Shown here: positions 36,601 through 46,049 of the stretch, piece after piece | Numbering within the stretch: position 1 is the first letter of the stretch | Layout of the letters: each line of letters starts with the position of its first letter | Source of the DNA: Nodularia sp034931045 | GTDB lineage: Bacteria; Cyanobacteriota; Cyanobacteriia; Cyanobacteriales; Nostocaceae | DNA: 64,000 nt | Direction of reading: 5' to 3' | NCBI RefSeq assembly: GCF_034931045.1 | Contig: NZ_JAYGHH010000009.1 | Coordinates: 87,960-151,959, forward strand | Translations under genes and position numbers: made by a program | The notes under the pieces: generated by a model | Seen by the model: the letters and a program-made list of their open reading frames with translations, nothing else | Databases searched by the model: none | Told to the model about the DNA's origin: nothing

Positions 36601-38559
36601 TTACTGCCGTTGAGGGCATATAGGTTGCATTATTGGGGGGAGTTGCTGACATATCTGTGAAAATCCTTGAGGATTAAGTTGCCACCATGCAAATAAGCCC
36701 AGACCTGTACCTCCCACTAACACAGCCAATAATCCCCCAACTACAACCAGAGGCTTACGCCGACTCAGTTGTTTTCCTGGGGTGGGGATGGATGAACCTG
36801 ATAGATGATCAAGTGTCAGGTCTAAATCTAATAATGCTTGGGAACTTTCCGCCAAGGAAGATTCTGCTTCTAGTGGTTCTAGTGGTTCTGGTTTTTCAGT
36901 TTTGACAATTTCTCCTGGTGAAGATAATTCAGGAGTTGGCACTATATATCCTTTAGATACTCGGCAAAGAGTCATGACCACAGAAGTATTATCATGATTA
37001 TTTTTCTCATTTGCTAAATTAATCCAATTTCTGACAGCATCTTCAACTGAAATTTGACCTGCTAACACAGGAATGACATAATCCTGCCAGTATTTTTCTA
37101 CCAAATCGTTATCACTTAAACCATCAGAACACAGCAGCAATACACCATCTTCTTCCAAAATTAAGCGTTTAATGGCAATGTGTAAGAATTCAGCATCTTT
37201 TGTCCCCAATGCTTGGGTGAGGGCAGTTGCATCTATTCTCTCCAGTGCTGGACGATGAAAACTCCGGGTCGAACGAACTTCTCGCGTCGCCACAATATCA
37301 TCCACCGTTAGTAGTCGGCAGTAATCGCGAGTTATCCAATAGGCACGACTATCGCCAACATTAGCTAAATAAAGTTCATGGGCGTTATCTGATTGGTCGT
37401 TAGAGGTCTTTGGGACTCGTTGCGGCACTTGTACAGCCATGACGAGGGTTGTGGCCATGCGTTCTCTACCTTGGCGTTTCTGTTCGTCATTACAAGCACA
37501 AATGACGTTATTCACGACTCGCAAGCTGGCTTCTAGTTGTGACTGTAATAAATCAGGCGGAACAACTTCAGTTTGTTCTCCTACTTCCATTAACAAAGCA
37601 CGCATTTGCAGTTTTAGGGACTGTACAGCCAATTGACTGGCAACCTCGCCGCCTTGGTGTCCACCAATGCCATCACAAACAATAGCTAACCGTGGCGCTA
37701 TGGAATCATCTAAGTCACTGGCAAGCATCGGATAACAATTGTCTTCATTTTGTTGCAATTCCGGCCCGACATCGGTTGCACCCGCCACTTTTAGACTTAA
37801 TGGTAATTCTGCCGCCAATGAAAGTAATAAGGCATTGAGTTGAGTGGAAATGCTTGCTAACTCTACCTCAGTGTTACACATCTGTTCAACGATGTTTGCT
37901 AATTCTGGAGATACTGGGGCGTTTACAGAGGCCACCCAAGGCTGCCAACATTTACCCAAATCGGCCAAACTTGGTTTCTCAGTAGCTGTTGTGGGGTGAA
38001 GTTCCAAAAGTCGCACACACCAACCTTGCGATCGCAGGTTATCTGGCATAAGTAAACTATGGGCAACTTCTAACTCTAATAAAGGTTTCCACAATTGGAG
38101 AATTTGCCATAGCCAATAAACTTGTCTCACAGGCGTTGCTTGTTCCCATGCTTCAGCAATGGCGGGATAAAGATTTCCTGTCTCATCTATCGGTACATTT
38201 TCCAGCAAGAGGATATCATCTGCACCTGCTTCTTCGGTGTGAACAAACCCATAGGCTGCGGGTAGGTGTAATCGTTCTTGGCATAGCCTTAAGTAAGGCA
38301 TAACTAATTTTGGTAACTCTTCAGGTACGGTTGGCGGTAAACCTGGTTGAGTATCTAACCAAACCTGCTGTGTAATTACCTCATACCTATCTAGCACTTT
38401 AGTTCCATGTGAAATAGCGGCTGAGAAGGAACCACTAGCCCAGAGATAGCGGTGAACTAAAGGAGTTTGACAACTGGCACAAACACTTTCCCCCACAGAA
38501 TTAATGGGGTTAGTGCAGTCTGGATTAACGCAATAAATTATTCGCTGTGTCGAAATCAT
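36601..38559 (-). CDS. PP2C-type serine/threonine phosphatase with zinc ribbon
   Basis: 652 residues. N-terminal zinc ribbon (CVNPDCTNP, CASCQTP, residues 10-35), a kinase-like or helical middle region (60-260), and a PP2C domain (about 265-535) with the metal-binding motifs VCDGIGGHQGGEVA, VGDSRAYW and LLCSDGLSDN. A Pro/Glu-rich linker and a single membrane helix near residue 620 anchor the C-terminus. Probably dephosphorylates Ser/Thr of unknown partners. Confidence 0.87.
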   Translation of the reverse strand: MISTQRIIYCVNPDCTNPINSVGESVCASCQTPLVHRYLWASGSFSAAISHGTKVLDRYEVITQQVWLDTQPGLPPTVPEELPKLVMPYLRLCQERLHLPAAYGFVHTEEAGADDILLLENVPIDETGNLYPAIAEAWEQATPVRQVYWLWQILQLWKPLLELEVAHSLLMPDNLRSQGWCVRLLELHPTTATEKPSLADLGKCWQPWVASVNAPVSPELANIVEQMCNTEVELASISTQLNALLLSLAAELPLSLKVAGATDVGPELQQNEDNCYPMLASDLDDSIAPRLAIVCDGIGGHQGGEVASQLAVQSLKLQMRALLMEVGEQTEVVPPDLLQSQLEASLRVVNNVICACNDEQKRQGRERMATTLVMAVQVPQRVPKTSNDQSDNAHELYLANVGDSRAYWITRDYCRLLTVDDIVATREVRSTRSFHRPALERIDATALTQALGTKDAEFLHIAIKRLILEEDGVLLLCSDGLSDNDLVEKYWQDYVIPVLAGQISVEDAVRNWINLANEKNNHDNTSVVMTLCRVSKGYIVPTPELSSPGEIVKTEKPEPLEPLEAESSLAESSQALLDLDLTLDHLSGSSIPTPGKQLSRRKPLVVVGGLLAVLVGGTGLGLFAWWQLNPQGFSQICQQLPPIMQPICPQRQ

Positions 38560-38791
38560 GACAGTATAAAGTCAACAAATAAACCAACTCGTGAATTTCG
38601 ATTAAATTTAGGTTTCAAAACTTGAACGCTAGAATAGACTGGATTCGTGTACCCACGACTACAGCTTATTACTGAAATTAATCAAACATGATCCTAAAAA
38701 TATCAAGTTTTGCTTTCTGTAACCCGTTATAGTCTGGGTGTATCTAATCTCAAAAATACATTTAAGTAAATGTAGAGTTTAGGATGGCGTT

Positions 38792-39229
38792 ATGCCTATG
38801 CCAAGTTATACCTTAATCTGGCTCCTGGCAGGATCTGTTCTGTGTTTAATGGAACTTTTCTTACCATCGGCTTTTGTCGAATTCATGATGGGAATTAGTG
38901 CCTTGATTGTGGCGCTACTGTCTCTAGTGGGTATGGGAAGTTTATGGCTACAAGTTGCGGCTTGGCTAATGCTTTCCACAGTTTTGATTGTGCTTTCCCG
39001 GCGGTTTTTGCAACCGCGTCGGCGCAAGTCGAAAATGGCGGCTACAGTTTTAGCCGAAACCTTAACAGAAATTCCGCCTGGGGAAACCGGACGGGTGCTA
39101 TATGAGGGAAATTCTTGGCGCGCACAATGTGACGATGAACAACTGAGCGTAGCACCCCATCAAAGAGTTTATGTGGTTAGAAGAGAAGGCACTACCTTGA
39201 TTGTGATGCCAGATTATTTATTACGTTGA
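38792..39229 (+). CDS. NfeD family protein
   Basis: 145 residues: two or three membrane helices (8-75) followed by a C-terminal OB-fold-like region containing PPGETGRVLYEGNSWRA. Short NfeD without protease domain. Typically paired with stomatin-like proteins, and a stomatin gene follows 186 bp downstream on the same strand; an STRR lies in between. Confidence 0.85.
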   Translation: MPMPSYTLIWLLAGSVLCLMELFLPSAFVEFMMGISALIVALLSLVGMGSLWLQVAAWLMLSTVLIVLSRRFLQPRRRKSKMAATVLAETLTEIPPGETGRVLYEGNSWRAQCDDEQLSVAPHQRVYVVRREGTTLIVMPDYLLR

Positions 39230-39242
39230 GTGTGCTTCTAAA

Positions 39243-39266
39243 AGTGCTGAGTGCTGAGTGCTGAGT
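39243..39266. repeat. STRR, heptamer AGTGCTG
   Basis: Three units between the NfeD and stomatin genes. Confidence 0.85.
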
Positions 39267-39414
39267 GAAAAAGCTTAGTACCGCAGGGTGTTCCTCAAAG
39301 GTCTTATCCGCTAGGCTTTTCATTGATTTGAAATGGTTGGTTTATTTACGCCGTACTGTACTTTCGCTACACCCTGTTGTATACGTATTAATCAGAAATC
39401 AGGAGAATAAATAA

Positions 39415-40416
39415 ATGGAGCATATTTTCTTACTCATCTTCTTGACGCTTGGTGGTTCTGCGGTTGCAGGATCTGTGAAAGTTGTCAATCAAGGTAATGA
39501 AGTCTTGGTAGAAAGATTGGGTAGCTATAACCAAAAGCTAGGACCAGGGCTAAATTTTGTGATCCCTTTTCTAGATAAAATCGTCTACCAACAAACTATC
39601 CGCGAAAAGGTCTTAGATATTCCTCCCCAAAAATGTATTACCCGCGACAATGTGGGTATTGAAGTTGATGCGGTGGTTTATTGGCGGATTGTAGATATGG
39701 AAAAAGCCTGGTACAAGGTGGAAAATCTTCATGCAGCCATGACAAACTTGGTTTTAACTCAAATTCGCTCCGAAATGGGACAATTGGAGTTAGATAAATC
39801 CTTTACCGCTCGTTCTCAAATCAATGATATTTTATTGCGAGAGTTGGATATTGCTACTGATCCTTGGGGTGTGAAAATCACACGGGTGGAATTGCGAGAT
39901 ATCGTCCCATCCCAGACGGTGCGAGAATCAATGGAGTTGCAAATGGCGGCAGAACGGCGCAGACGGGCAGCAATTCTGACTTCTGAGGGTGAACGTGAAT
40001 CTGCTGTTAATAGCGCTAGAGGTAAGGCTGAGGCGCAAATTTTGGACGCGGAAGCTCGGCAAAAATCTACAATTCTGCAAGCAGAAGCGCAACAAAAATC
40101 AATTGTATTGCAAGCCCAAGCTGAACGCCAGCAACAGGTATTGAAGGCACAAGCAACATCAGAAGCATTACAAATTATCACCAAAACTCTAAATGCTGAA
40201 CCGGGCGCACAAGAAGCGTTACAGTTTTTACTTGCTCAAAATTATTTGGAAATGGGGATGAAGATTGGCAGTAGTGACAGCAGTAAGGTGATGTTTATGG
40301 ACCCCCGGAGTATTCCTGCGACTTTAGAAGGGATGCGTTCTATTGTTTCTGATGTTTCTGCAAATCCTTTGTTTGGTGGTGAGACACCAGGGAGTAATCA
40401 ACATCGTTCTAGCTAA
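39415..40416 (+). CDS. SPFH/stomatin-like protein (paraslipin type)
   Basis: 333 residues: N-terminal membrane hairpin (1-22), SPFH/band 7 domain (25-190: NEVLVERLGSYNQKLGPGLNFVIPF, ITRDNVGIEVDAVVYWR), a long Ala/Gln/Glu coiled coil (190-260) and a C-terminal PGAQEALQFLLAQNYLEM segment typical of paraslipins. Forms large oligomers at membranes; the NfeD partner upstream supports this. Preceded by AGGAG about 8 bases before ATG. Confidence 0.92.
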   Translation: MEHIFLLIFLTLGGSAVAGSVKVVNQGNEVLVERLGSYNQKLGPGLNFVIPFLDKIVYQQTIREKVLDIPPQKCITRDNVGIEVDAVVYWRIVDMEKAWYKVENLHAAMTNLVLTQIRSEMGQLELDKSFTARSQINDILLRELDIATDPWGVKITRVELRDIVPSQTVRESMELQMAAERRRRAAILTSEGERESAVNSARGKAEAQILDAEARQKSTILQAEAQQKSIVLQAQAERQQQVLKAQATSEALQIITKTLNAEPGAQEALQFLLAQNYLEMGMKIGSSDSSKVMFMDPRSIPATLEGMRSIVSDVSANPLFGGETPGSNQHRSS

Positions 40417-40578
40417 AAAAAGGTGACAGAAGATTAAATTTTCCCATGGGGACTAACAAATAAAAAATATCCCAAAATTGCTTGTGGAGGGGCAAATATG
40501 CCTGGAAATCACCAAGGACGGGCAATATGCCCATCCCAACAAGATGGAATAATTTATTTTATGGTGTTCCCTTGATTA

Positions 40579-40986
40579 CTAATGCGCTCCCATGCTTGCA
40601 GCTTGATTCATTTGGCATTTACTACACAAACCAAAAAATTCCAGTGTGTGGTAAAAAATTTTAAATTTATGACTGGATTCCAACTCGCCTTCTAGGTTAT
40701 GAACGGGACATTGATTAATCGGAATTGAAACACCACATTGGAGGCAAGTTAGGTGATGCTTGTCTTGTTGGGCTAGGTTATAGAGGGCTTCCCCATTAGC
40801 CAAAGTCCTAACCTGCACCATACCTTCTAGTTTTAAGGCTTCTAGGGAACGGTAAACTGTTGCTAAACCCATGCTTTGATTTCGATTACGTAATTCTACG
40901 TAAATATCTTGGGCAGAAATGCCTTGTTTAATAGTTTTTAGCAGGCTCAAAATCCGTTCTTGACTGCGAGTATGTATGGCTCTCAT
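40579..40986 (-). CDS. zur: Fur-family regulator, probably Zur (FurB)
   Basis: 135 residues from ATG 40986. Winged helix with SMGLATVYRSLEALK (recognition helix), then a dimerisation domain with CLQC (CxxC) and a second pair CSKC near the end, the structural zinc site. The HHLTC motif and overall sequence match the cyanobacterial FurB/Zur group, which represses zinc-uptake genes and others. Divergent from purS with about 145 bp between; I found no clear Zur palindrome there. Confidence 0.78.
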   Translation of the reverse strand: MRAIHTRSQERILSLLKTIKQGISAQDIYVELRNRNQSMGLATVYRSLEALKLEGMVQVRTLANGEALYNLAQQDKHHLTCLQCGVSIPINQCPVHNLEGELESSHKFKIFYHTLEFFGLCSKCQMNQAASMGAH

Positions 40987-41131
40987 AGACAATTATTTAA
41001 ATTCGCCACTGTAGGAGAAGCTGTTATAATAGACAACTTATTAATTAACTGTAACCGCTTCGTAATCCTATTTTCACTCAGTTGGGACAGAAAGTTATAC
41101 TATAGCGATCGCAGCATTCAGCAAAAAGCCT

Positions 41132-41410
41132 GTGCAAAGGAAGTATATAGCTAAAATTTTCGTGACGCTTCGTCCTTCAGTCTTAGACCCTGCTGGTGTG
41201 GCTGTACAATCCGGTCTCCAGCAACTGGGATACAACAATGTGGAACAGGTGCGGATTGGTAAGTACATTGAACTAACCATCACTTCGACTGAAGAGATTA
41301 AAGCACGTCAAGACCTTGAACGGATCTGTGACCAAATGTTAGCAAATCCGGTGATTGAAAATTATCGCTTTGATTTGATAGAGGTGGAAACACAAACGGG
41401 AGTCATTTAA
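41132..41410 (+). CDS. purS: Phosphoribosylformylglycinamidine synthase, PurS subunit
   Basis: 92 residues starting at GTG 41132. Conserved VTLRPSVLDPAGVAVQSGL and VRIGKYIEL. PurS bridges PurQ and PurL in the small FGAM synthase complex, the fourth step of purine synthesis. purQ follows 97 bp later. Confidence 0.92.
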   Translation: MQRKYIAKIFVTLRPSVLDPAGVAVQSGLQQLGYNNVEQVRIGKYIELTITSTEEIKARQDLERICDQMLANPVIENYRFDLIEVETQTGVI

Positions 41411-41507
41411 CAGGAGTTCCAAGACGAGGGAGATGGGGATAATCTAAATTTCCCACTCCCCACTCCTAATGACTAATGACCAATAACTAATGACTACTGA
41501 CTAAATC

Positions 41508-42182
41508 ATGAAATTTGGGGTTTTGGTTTTTCCGGGTTCTAATTGCGACCGCGATGTGGCCTATGTCACCAGAGATTTGCTGGGTCAACCGACTCGCATG
41601 GTTTGGCATCAAGACACAGACATCGCTGATGTGGATGTAGTGATTGTACCTGGTGGTTTTAGCTACGGTGATTATCTGCGCTGTGGTGCGATCGCGCAAT
41701 TCTCGCCTGTGATGCAGCAGGTGGTTAACCATGCTAAACAAGGTAAATTTGTCCTTGGTATTTGCAACGGTTTTCAGGTATTAACTGAAGCAGGATTGTT
41801 ACCGGGGGCATTGACTAGGAATCGAGATTTGCATTTTATATGCGATCGCGTCCCCTTGCAAGTTGAGCGTACCGATACCAATTGGACGCAAGCCTACACA
41901 ACGGGTGAAACTATCACTTTACCCATTGCCCACGGTGAAGGGCGATTTTATGCTGATCCAGCCACCTTAGCAGCCATTGAAGATCATGGGCAAGTCGTCT
42001 TCCGTTATGCAGGAGAAAATCCCAACGGTTCACTCAATAACATTGCCGGCATTTGCAATCGCCAAGGCAACGTTTTAGGCATGATGCCGCACCCAGAACG
42101 AGCAGCAGATTCTGCGTTAGGTAATACTGATGGGTTGAGACTCTTTCAAGGCTTATTAGAGAAAATCGCCGCTTTAGCGTAG
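41508..42182 (+). CDS. purQ: Phosphoribosylformylglycinamidine synthase, PurQ subunit
   Basis: 224 residues, class I glutamine amidotransferase providing ammonia for FGAM synthesis. Catalytic Cys in GICNGFQ, His and Glu in MPHPERA. Starts FGVLVFPGSNCDRD as usual. Followed by a strong hairpin, and marks the left border of the accessory peptide island. Confidence 0.95.
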   Translation: MKFGVLVFPGSNCDRDVAYVTRDLLGQPTRMVWHQDTDIADVDVVIVPGGFSYGDYLRCGAIAQFSPVMQQVVNHAKQGKFVLGICNGFQVLTEAGLLPGALTRNRDLHFICDRVPLQVERTDTNWTQAYTTGETITLPIAHGEGRFYADPATLAAIEDHGQVVFRYAGENPNGSLNNIAGICNRQGNVLGMMPHPERAADSALGNTDGLRLFQGLLEKIAALA

Positions 42183-42210
42183 CGTTTTACTATGTGCCTT
42201 TTATTAAAAA

Positions 42211-42245
42211 AATTTGAGGGTGCAGTATTTCTGCACCCTTAAATT
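42211..42245 (+). terminator. Terminator after purQ
   Basis: Arms AATTTGAGGGTGCAG and CTGCACCCTTAAATT pair with one mismatch around loop TATTT, forming a 15-bp stem; A and T tracts on both sides make it bidirectional. Confidence 0.75.
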
Positions 42246-42356
42246 TTAACTCGGCTCACTACCTTGATGTTTACAGTTCACTAGACCTAGATGGCTAAGA
42301 CCTTTGACTCTACAATCCTCTTGCTTGATTTTTTGTAATCAAAAGGAGCCATTACA

Positions 42357-42417
42357 TCTCAATTAACACTTATTTTGTCTCAATCCTAGTTTTTTCTCTT
42401 AGAACTGAAGTTATGAT
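42357..42417 (+). promoter_or_regulatory. Island promoter 1: 21-bp-spaced operator and -10, before double GNAT
   Basis: TCTCAAT at 42357-42363 and again at 42378-42384 (21-bp period), then 27 bp to a -10 box TATGAT (42412-42417). Same geometry at four other promoters of the island. ATG of the GNAT gene is at 42465. Confidence 0.75.
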
Positions 42418-42464
42418 GAACTCATTTTTATACCGAGTTCGTCAACTGATTCCTTATGTCTTAA

Positions 42465-43477
42465 ATGTATAATTATTTACAATTAAATCCGTCAAGTGTT
42501 GCTCTGTATGAAGAGTTAACTTATCCTGCTTTTCGTCCCTATCTCAGAAAGATCACCCCTGACAGTTCTCAGGTTGCTATTGGAGTAGAGTTAGATTCTG
42601 ACCCTATTGGGTTGATCTTTGCTGAATATGCTACTACAAGTGCAACTCCACCGAAAACCTTTGGGCAAATTCTTTCCTTTTTTGTAGCACCAGAATATCG
42701 CAGTCAGGGAATTGGTACAACACTACTCCAGAAAATGGAAGCTGAGTTAATCAATAGAGGCTGTGATGAAATTTTTTTACAATACCTCGATAATCCCCAG
42801 CAAATACAGCGCTTCCGGCTATTATGCAATACAGTTTTCTCCTTGTCCCTCTCCTATCATAGCTTTCAGCTTTGGGGATGTACCTCATAGCTGCCGGAAG
42901 TGCTGTAGCCCTAGAAAAAATTCTCAAAAAACAACATTGGACAGCACCAGAAGCCACAGCTTTAATCTGTTATGGCACGACAACTAAAATTAAAAATGCT
43001 CGCATTATTAAATATCTAGACAAGCTATCTCCAACCCTTCCCGATGATTACACCATATTTCCTTGGCATACTTTAACAGAAGCGGACAAAGACTTTATTA
43101 ATAGCATGATGGAAATTCATCCCTTGACCAGAAGATTTAATCCTTTTACCGAAGAAAAGAGAATAGAACCCCTTAACAGTTTAGGATTGCGCTATCAAGA
43201 TAAAGTGGTTGGTTGGATGATCACCCATCGTACTGCTCCCGATACTATTCGCTACACTCAGATGTATGTCCACCCAGATTACAAACCCCTCAGCCAGAGC
43301 ATTCTTTTCTTAGCTAAAGCCATCAAACTTCAATGTGAGGCAGTTCCAGAGATACCAAACGCAACTTATCGGGTAGAAGTCGATAATACGCCAATGGTTA
43401 ATTTTGTTAATCGCCGACTTGCTCCTCACTTAGAAAATATTCGTCATGCTTGGCAAGCATCAAAATTTTTGACATAG
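42465..43477 (+). pseudogene. Double-GNAT acyltransferase gene interrupted by a mini-element
   Basis: Two overlapping frames are one gene. The first (42465-42890) is a GNAT domain with the acetyl-CoA motif VAPEYRSQGIGT; the second (from about 42908 to 43477) continues with LEKILKKQHW and a second GNAT-like domain (YTQMYVHPDY region). A 99-bp element at 42807-42905 flanked by TA shifts the frame. Removing it with one TA joins LDNPQQI to ALEKILKK in frame, restoring a 303-residue protein. As it stands translation stops at 42890; a TTG at 42872 or ATG at 42878 could restart the second half. It carries the island operator and -10, so it belongs to the peptide regulon. Possible peptide-acylating or resistance enzyme. 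Confidence 0.8.
42807..42905. mobile_element. 99-bp MITE-like element with TA target duplication
   Basis: Terminal inverted repeats CAGCGCTTCCGGC (left) and GCCGGAAGTGCTG (right, one mismatch) bound a 99-bp non-coding insert; TA occurs at both borders (42805-42806, 42906-42907). TA duplication is the mark of IS630/Tc1-mariner-type transposases, so it may be a non-autonomous relative. 99 + 2 bp explains the frameshift exactly. Confidence 0.75.
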
Positions 43478-43624
43478 GTCTATTGATTAAAAGGCGATCG
43501 CCAGTGTCTTAAAATTTATAGTTAAGAAAATCATGGAAAAATTCAATATATTAAAAGTCATGATACATAGCTATGTAGATGACTTACAAATCTAGAAAAT
43601 TGCCATGTCAAATTTGTCGAGATA

Positions 43625-44716
43625 ATGCACACCATACCAAAAGAGCCAAACAATAGAAGCCTTGATATCATTGAGTTTAACTCTCAATTGTTAGAACAAG
43701 ATCAGATATTTGACTTTTGGAGTGAAAGTATAAAGCCGTTATTCTTATGTGAAAAGAAAGAAGATCACAAACTGGAGCATATACACCATAAATCGGCGAA
43801 AATTGACCAGATTGTTCTAGCTAAAGGTGGGTTTTCTTCACAGTTTTTTGTGCGAGATAGAAAGCACTTATTGCGTCATGATGATAGCGACCATATTTTA
43901 GTGCAGTGGTATGCCCAGGGTGGTTGCCATGTTGATAACGGTGGGCGTAATTATATCCAATCGCCGCAACACATTGTGATGATGGATTTAGGTTATGAAT
44001 CTTTTAGTAGCACGATTTTACCTTTTTCTGAAATAATTACGCTTATTATTCCCCGTGAACTTTTACAAGAATGTTGGGGATCTATTGATAATTTGGCAGG
44101 TTTAAGCTTGCCTGTTGATTCTACTAGGGGAGTGCTATTAAAAAACTTTATGCTTTCTTTGTCTGAAGAACTCGATGGGATTAAAGTCAGTGATGCGAGT
44201 ACAATAGCTCAGGTAACTGTACAGATGGTTTGTTCTATGTTTAAAAATGAAGTTAAACAGACTAATGTTGCACCTGATATTTTTGAAGTTGAACTTAAAT
44301 TGCTGATCAAAAATTTTATTGTTACGAATTTATGCAACCCGCAATTATCAGCAGATATGTTAATTGAGAGATTTCATTGCTCCCGTGCAACCCTTTATCG
44401 TTTATTTCAAACTTATGGTGGCGTTGCTCGTTACATTGATTTTTTGCGATTAAAACGTTGTTATAGATATTTAGTTTCTAACCCAGTAAAACGAGGAGAA
44501 ATTACAAAAATAGCTCAATATTGGGGATTTCGTAATCGACAGCAATTTACCCGTCAATTTCGCCAGCATTTTGGTGTTAACCCCAGTGATGTAGTCATGG
44601 GGGGTGCTGATAATTTTCCTCAGAGATATAGTTATCAATCTCACAAGAATATTGCTCCGAATAGTTACAGGCTGGCATCTTGGTTCACAGAATTAGGTTG
44701 TGCAACCAAAAGTTAG
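43625..44716 (+). CDS. AraC-family transcriptional regulator
   Basis: 363 residues. The N-terminal 190 residues resemble the AraC-binding-like sensor domain (ILVQWYAQGG, SSTILPFSEIITLIIPRELL). The C-terminal 100 residues contain two helix-turn-helix motifs: LSADMLIERFHCSRATLYRLF and the ITKIAQYWGFRNRQQFTRQFRQHFGVNPSD signature. It sits inside the island between the double GNAT and the SMR-like gene. The 21-bp-spaced direct repeats at five neighbouring promoters are the kind of site AraC proteins bind, so it is the likely activator. I see no such repeat in front of its own gene. Confidence 0.88.
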   Translation: MHTIPKEPNNRSLDIIEFNSQLLEQDQIFDFWSESIKPLFLCEKKEDHKLEHIHHKSAKIDQIVLAKGGFSSQFFVRDRKHLLRHDDSDHILVQWYAQGGCHVDNGGRNYIQSPQHIVMMDLGYESFSSTILPFSEIITLIIPRELLQECWGSIDNLAGLSLPVDSTRGVLLKNFMLSLSEELDGIKVSDASTIAQVTVQMVCSMFKNEVKQTNVAPDIFEVELKLLIKNFIVTNLCNPQLSADMLIERFHCSRATLYRLFQTYGGVARYIDFLRLKRCYRYLVSNPVKRGEITKIAQYWGFRNRQQFTRQFRQHFGVNPSDVVMGGADNFPQRYSYQSHKNIAPNSYRLASWFTELGCATKS

Positions 44717-44731
44717 AAGAATGTAACTTTG

Positions 44732-44792
44732 TTTCAATCAAGATTCATTTTGTCTCAATATTAGTTTTTTTTCAAATATTTATAAGTATAGT
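44732..44792 (+). promoter_or_regulatory. Island promoter 2: operator and -10, before SMR-like gene
   Basis: TTTCAAT (44732-44738) and TCTCAAT (44753-44759), 21-bp period, then 27 bp to TATAGT (44787-44792). ATG at 44905. Confidence 0.72.
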
Positions 44793-44904
44793 TATCTCAA
44801 GAGCGAGTAGCATTTGCAGTGGAGTGGTCATAGTGGGAGGTAAATCTGCATAACATCCCTATAGGGGTATTATACAGAAAATTTTTGTACATCAAAGGAA
44901 TTGT

Positions 44905-45261
44905 ATGCCTCAATCGATTGGGTTTGCCTGGATACTTCTGGGACTATCTGCAATTGGATCTTGTGCCGGTAGTTTGCTACTCAAGCAAGCGAATCTAGGA
45001 CTTCCTAATGCTGGCTTACTGCTTTTACTAACATCGCCTTGGTTTGTTGTTGCAATCGCTTGCTATCTTTTTGACTTAGTTTTCTTTGCCCAAGCTTTGC
45101 AGCAATTATCTGTATCCACAGCAGTACCTGTGGCTTCAGGTCTTCGGATTGCTACGACTGCCATTTTGGGTACAGTGTTCTTTCGAGAGCATTTCACCTA
45201 CAACCATTTATTAGCATCCTGCCTGATCACCGCAGGAATTGCGATCATGACACGCGCTTAA
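44905..45261 (+). CDS. Small DMT/SMR-like four-helix membrane protein
   Basis: 118 residues, four hydrophobic helices. The pattern (SLLLKQAN in helix 1, ALQQLSVSTAVPVASGL before helix 3, FREHFTYNHLLASCLITAGI at the end) resembles SMR/EamA-type half-transporters such as ArnE/ArnF and EmrE-like proteins. It lacks an obvious EmrE Glu14 equivalent. It has the island operator, so it is co-regulated with the peptide genes: possible exporter partner, flippase or immunity protein. Confidence 0.72.
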   Translation: MPQSIGFAWILLGLSAIGSCAGSLLLKQANLGLPNAGLLLLLTSPWFVVAIACYLFDLVFFAQALQQLSVSTAVPVASGLRIATTAILGTVFFREHFTYNHLLASCLITAGIAIMTRA

Positions 45262-45277
45262 AAAGAGAGGAAATAAA

Positions 45278-45791
45278 ATGTCAAAATTCGTTGTGAAAGT
45301 AGTTGGACATAANNNNNNNNNNNNNNNNNNNNNNNNNAGAAGCAAGATGGTCTGAAATTGAAGCTCTACTACGGTACGAGTTCAAAGATTCAGACTTTAA
45401 TGACGGATTTACTGTAGAGCGTCCACTTTGGCATATTAACGAAGGAATTAAAGGAAACTTAGGCCCGGGAATAAAACACGTAGTAGCTATTGACCCTGAA
45501 AATGAAATTGTAGCGGCTGCATTCTGCCTAGCAACCTGTAGAAATAATGGCCAGAGCAGCTGCGATCTAGGATGGTTCTTCGCATCGAGCAAGTTGTCGA
45601 AGATTCAAAAAATCAAAGCTCTTGATAAAGTATTCCATGTAGCGTATGAAATAGCTAAGAATACTGGATTTGAATATCTTGTTACTAATATGGGAACGGC
45701 AGTTGGGGCAAAATATGCGGAAAGAAGATGGGGCTGCGTTAATCAGCCAGAAGGAGAAATTACGAATAGATGGGTAAAAAAATTGACGTAG
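45278..45791 (+). CDS. GNAT-like protein (contains assembly gap)
   Basis: Starts at ATG 45278 behind AGAGAGGA, 17 bp after the SMR-like gene, so probably cotranscribed. The first 11 codons (to 45310) and the downstream part (from 45338) are in different frames across the 25-N gap, meaning the gap length is arbitrary. The downstream part shows a GNAT-like order: HVVAIDPENEIVAAAF, DLGWFF, a helix, then FEYLVTNMGTAVGAKYAERRWG. The usual Q/RxxGxG/A loop is replaced by SSKLSKIQK, so catalytic competence is uncertain. Confidence 0.55.
45313..45337. other. Assembly gap (25 N) inside the GNAT-like gene
   Basis: Coding frames on its two sides differ, so 25 is not the true length. Confidence 0.9.
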
Positions 45792-45881
45792 TAATTATGA
45801 TGCGATATAGCCGCAATTGGATGGTTTGATATTTTTGGTTTAGCCATAACTATCAAAGCGTGATTTTTCCCAAGACAACGA

Positions 45882-46045
45882 TTTAGCTGACATACTGTGA
45901 ACTCTACAAAGACTTGTTCATAGAAGTGAGAGCGTATAAATATTTCAAATATCTCGACGTGGGACTTCTAAGTGATTTAACAAGAAAAAGCTTACCCGCG
46001 ATCGCTAAAATAGTTGGTCTAGACAATGAACACTCATTGACTGAC
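45882..46045 (+). pseudogene. IS701-like transposase remnant
   Basis: On + from 45899 the frame reads ELYKDLFIEVRAY, DVGLLSDLTRKSLPAIAKIVGLDNEHSL, closely matching the N-terminal region of cyanobacterial IS701/IS4-type transposases (RKSLPAIAK.VGL....SLHHFL). It is cut on the left by a stop and on the right by a repeat (CGTAGGTTGGG) at about 46057. Only about 50 codons survive. Confidence 0.65.
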
Positions 46046-46049
46046 AAAA

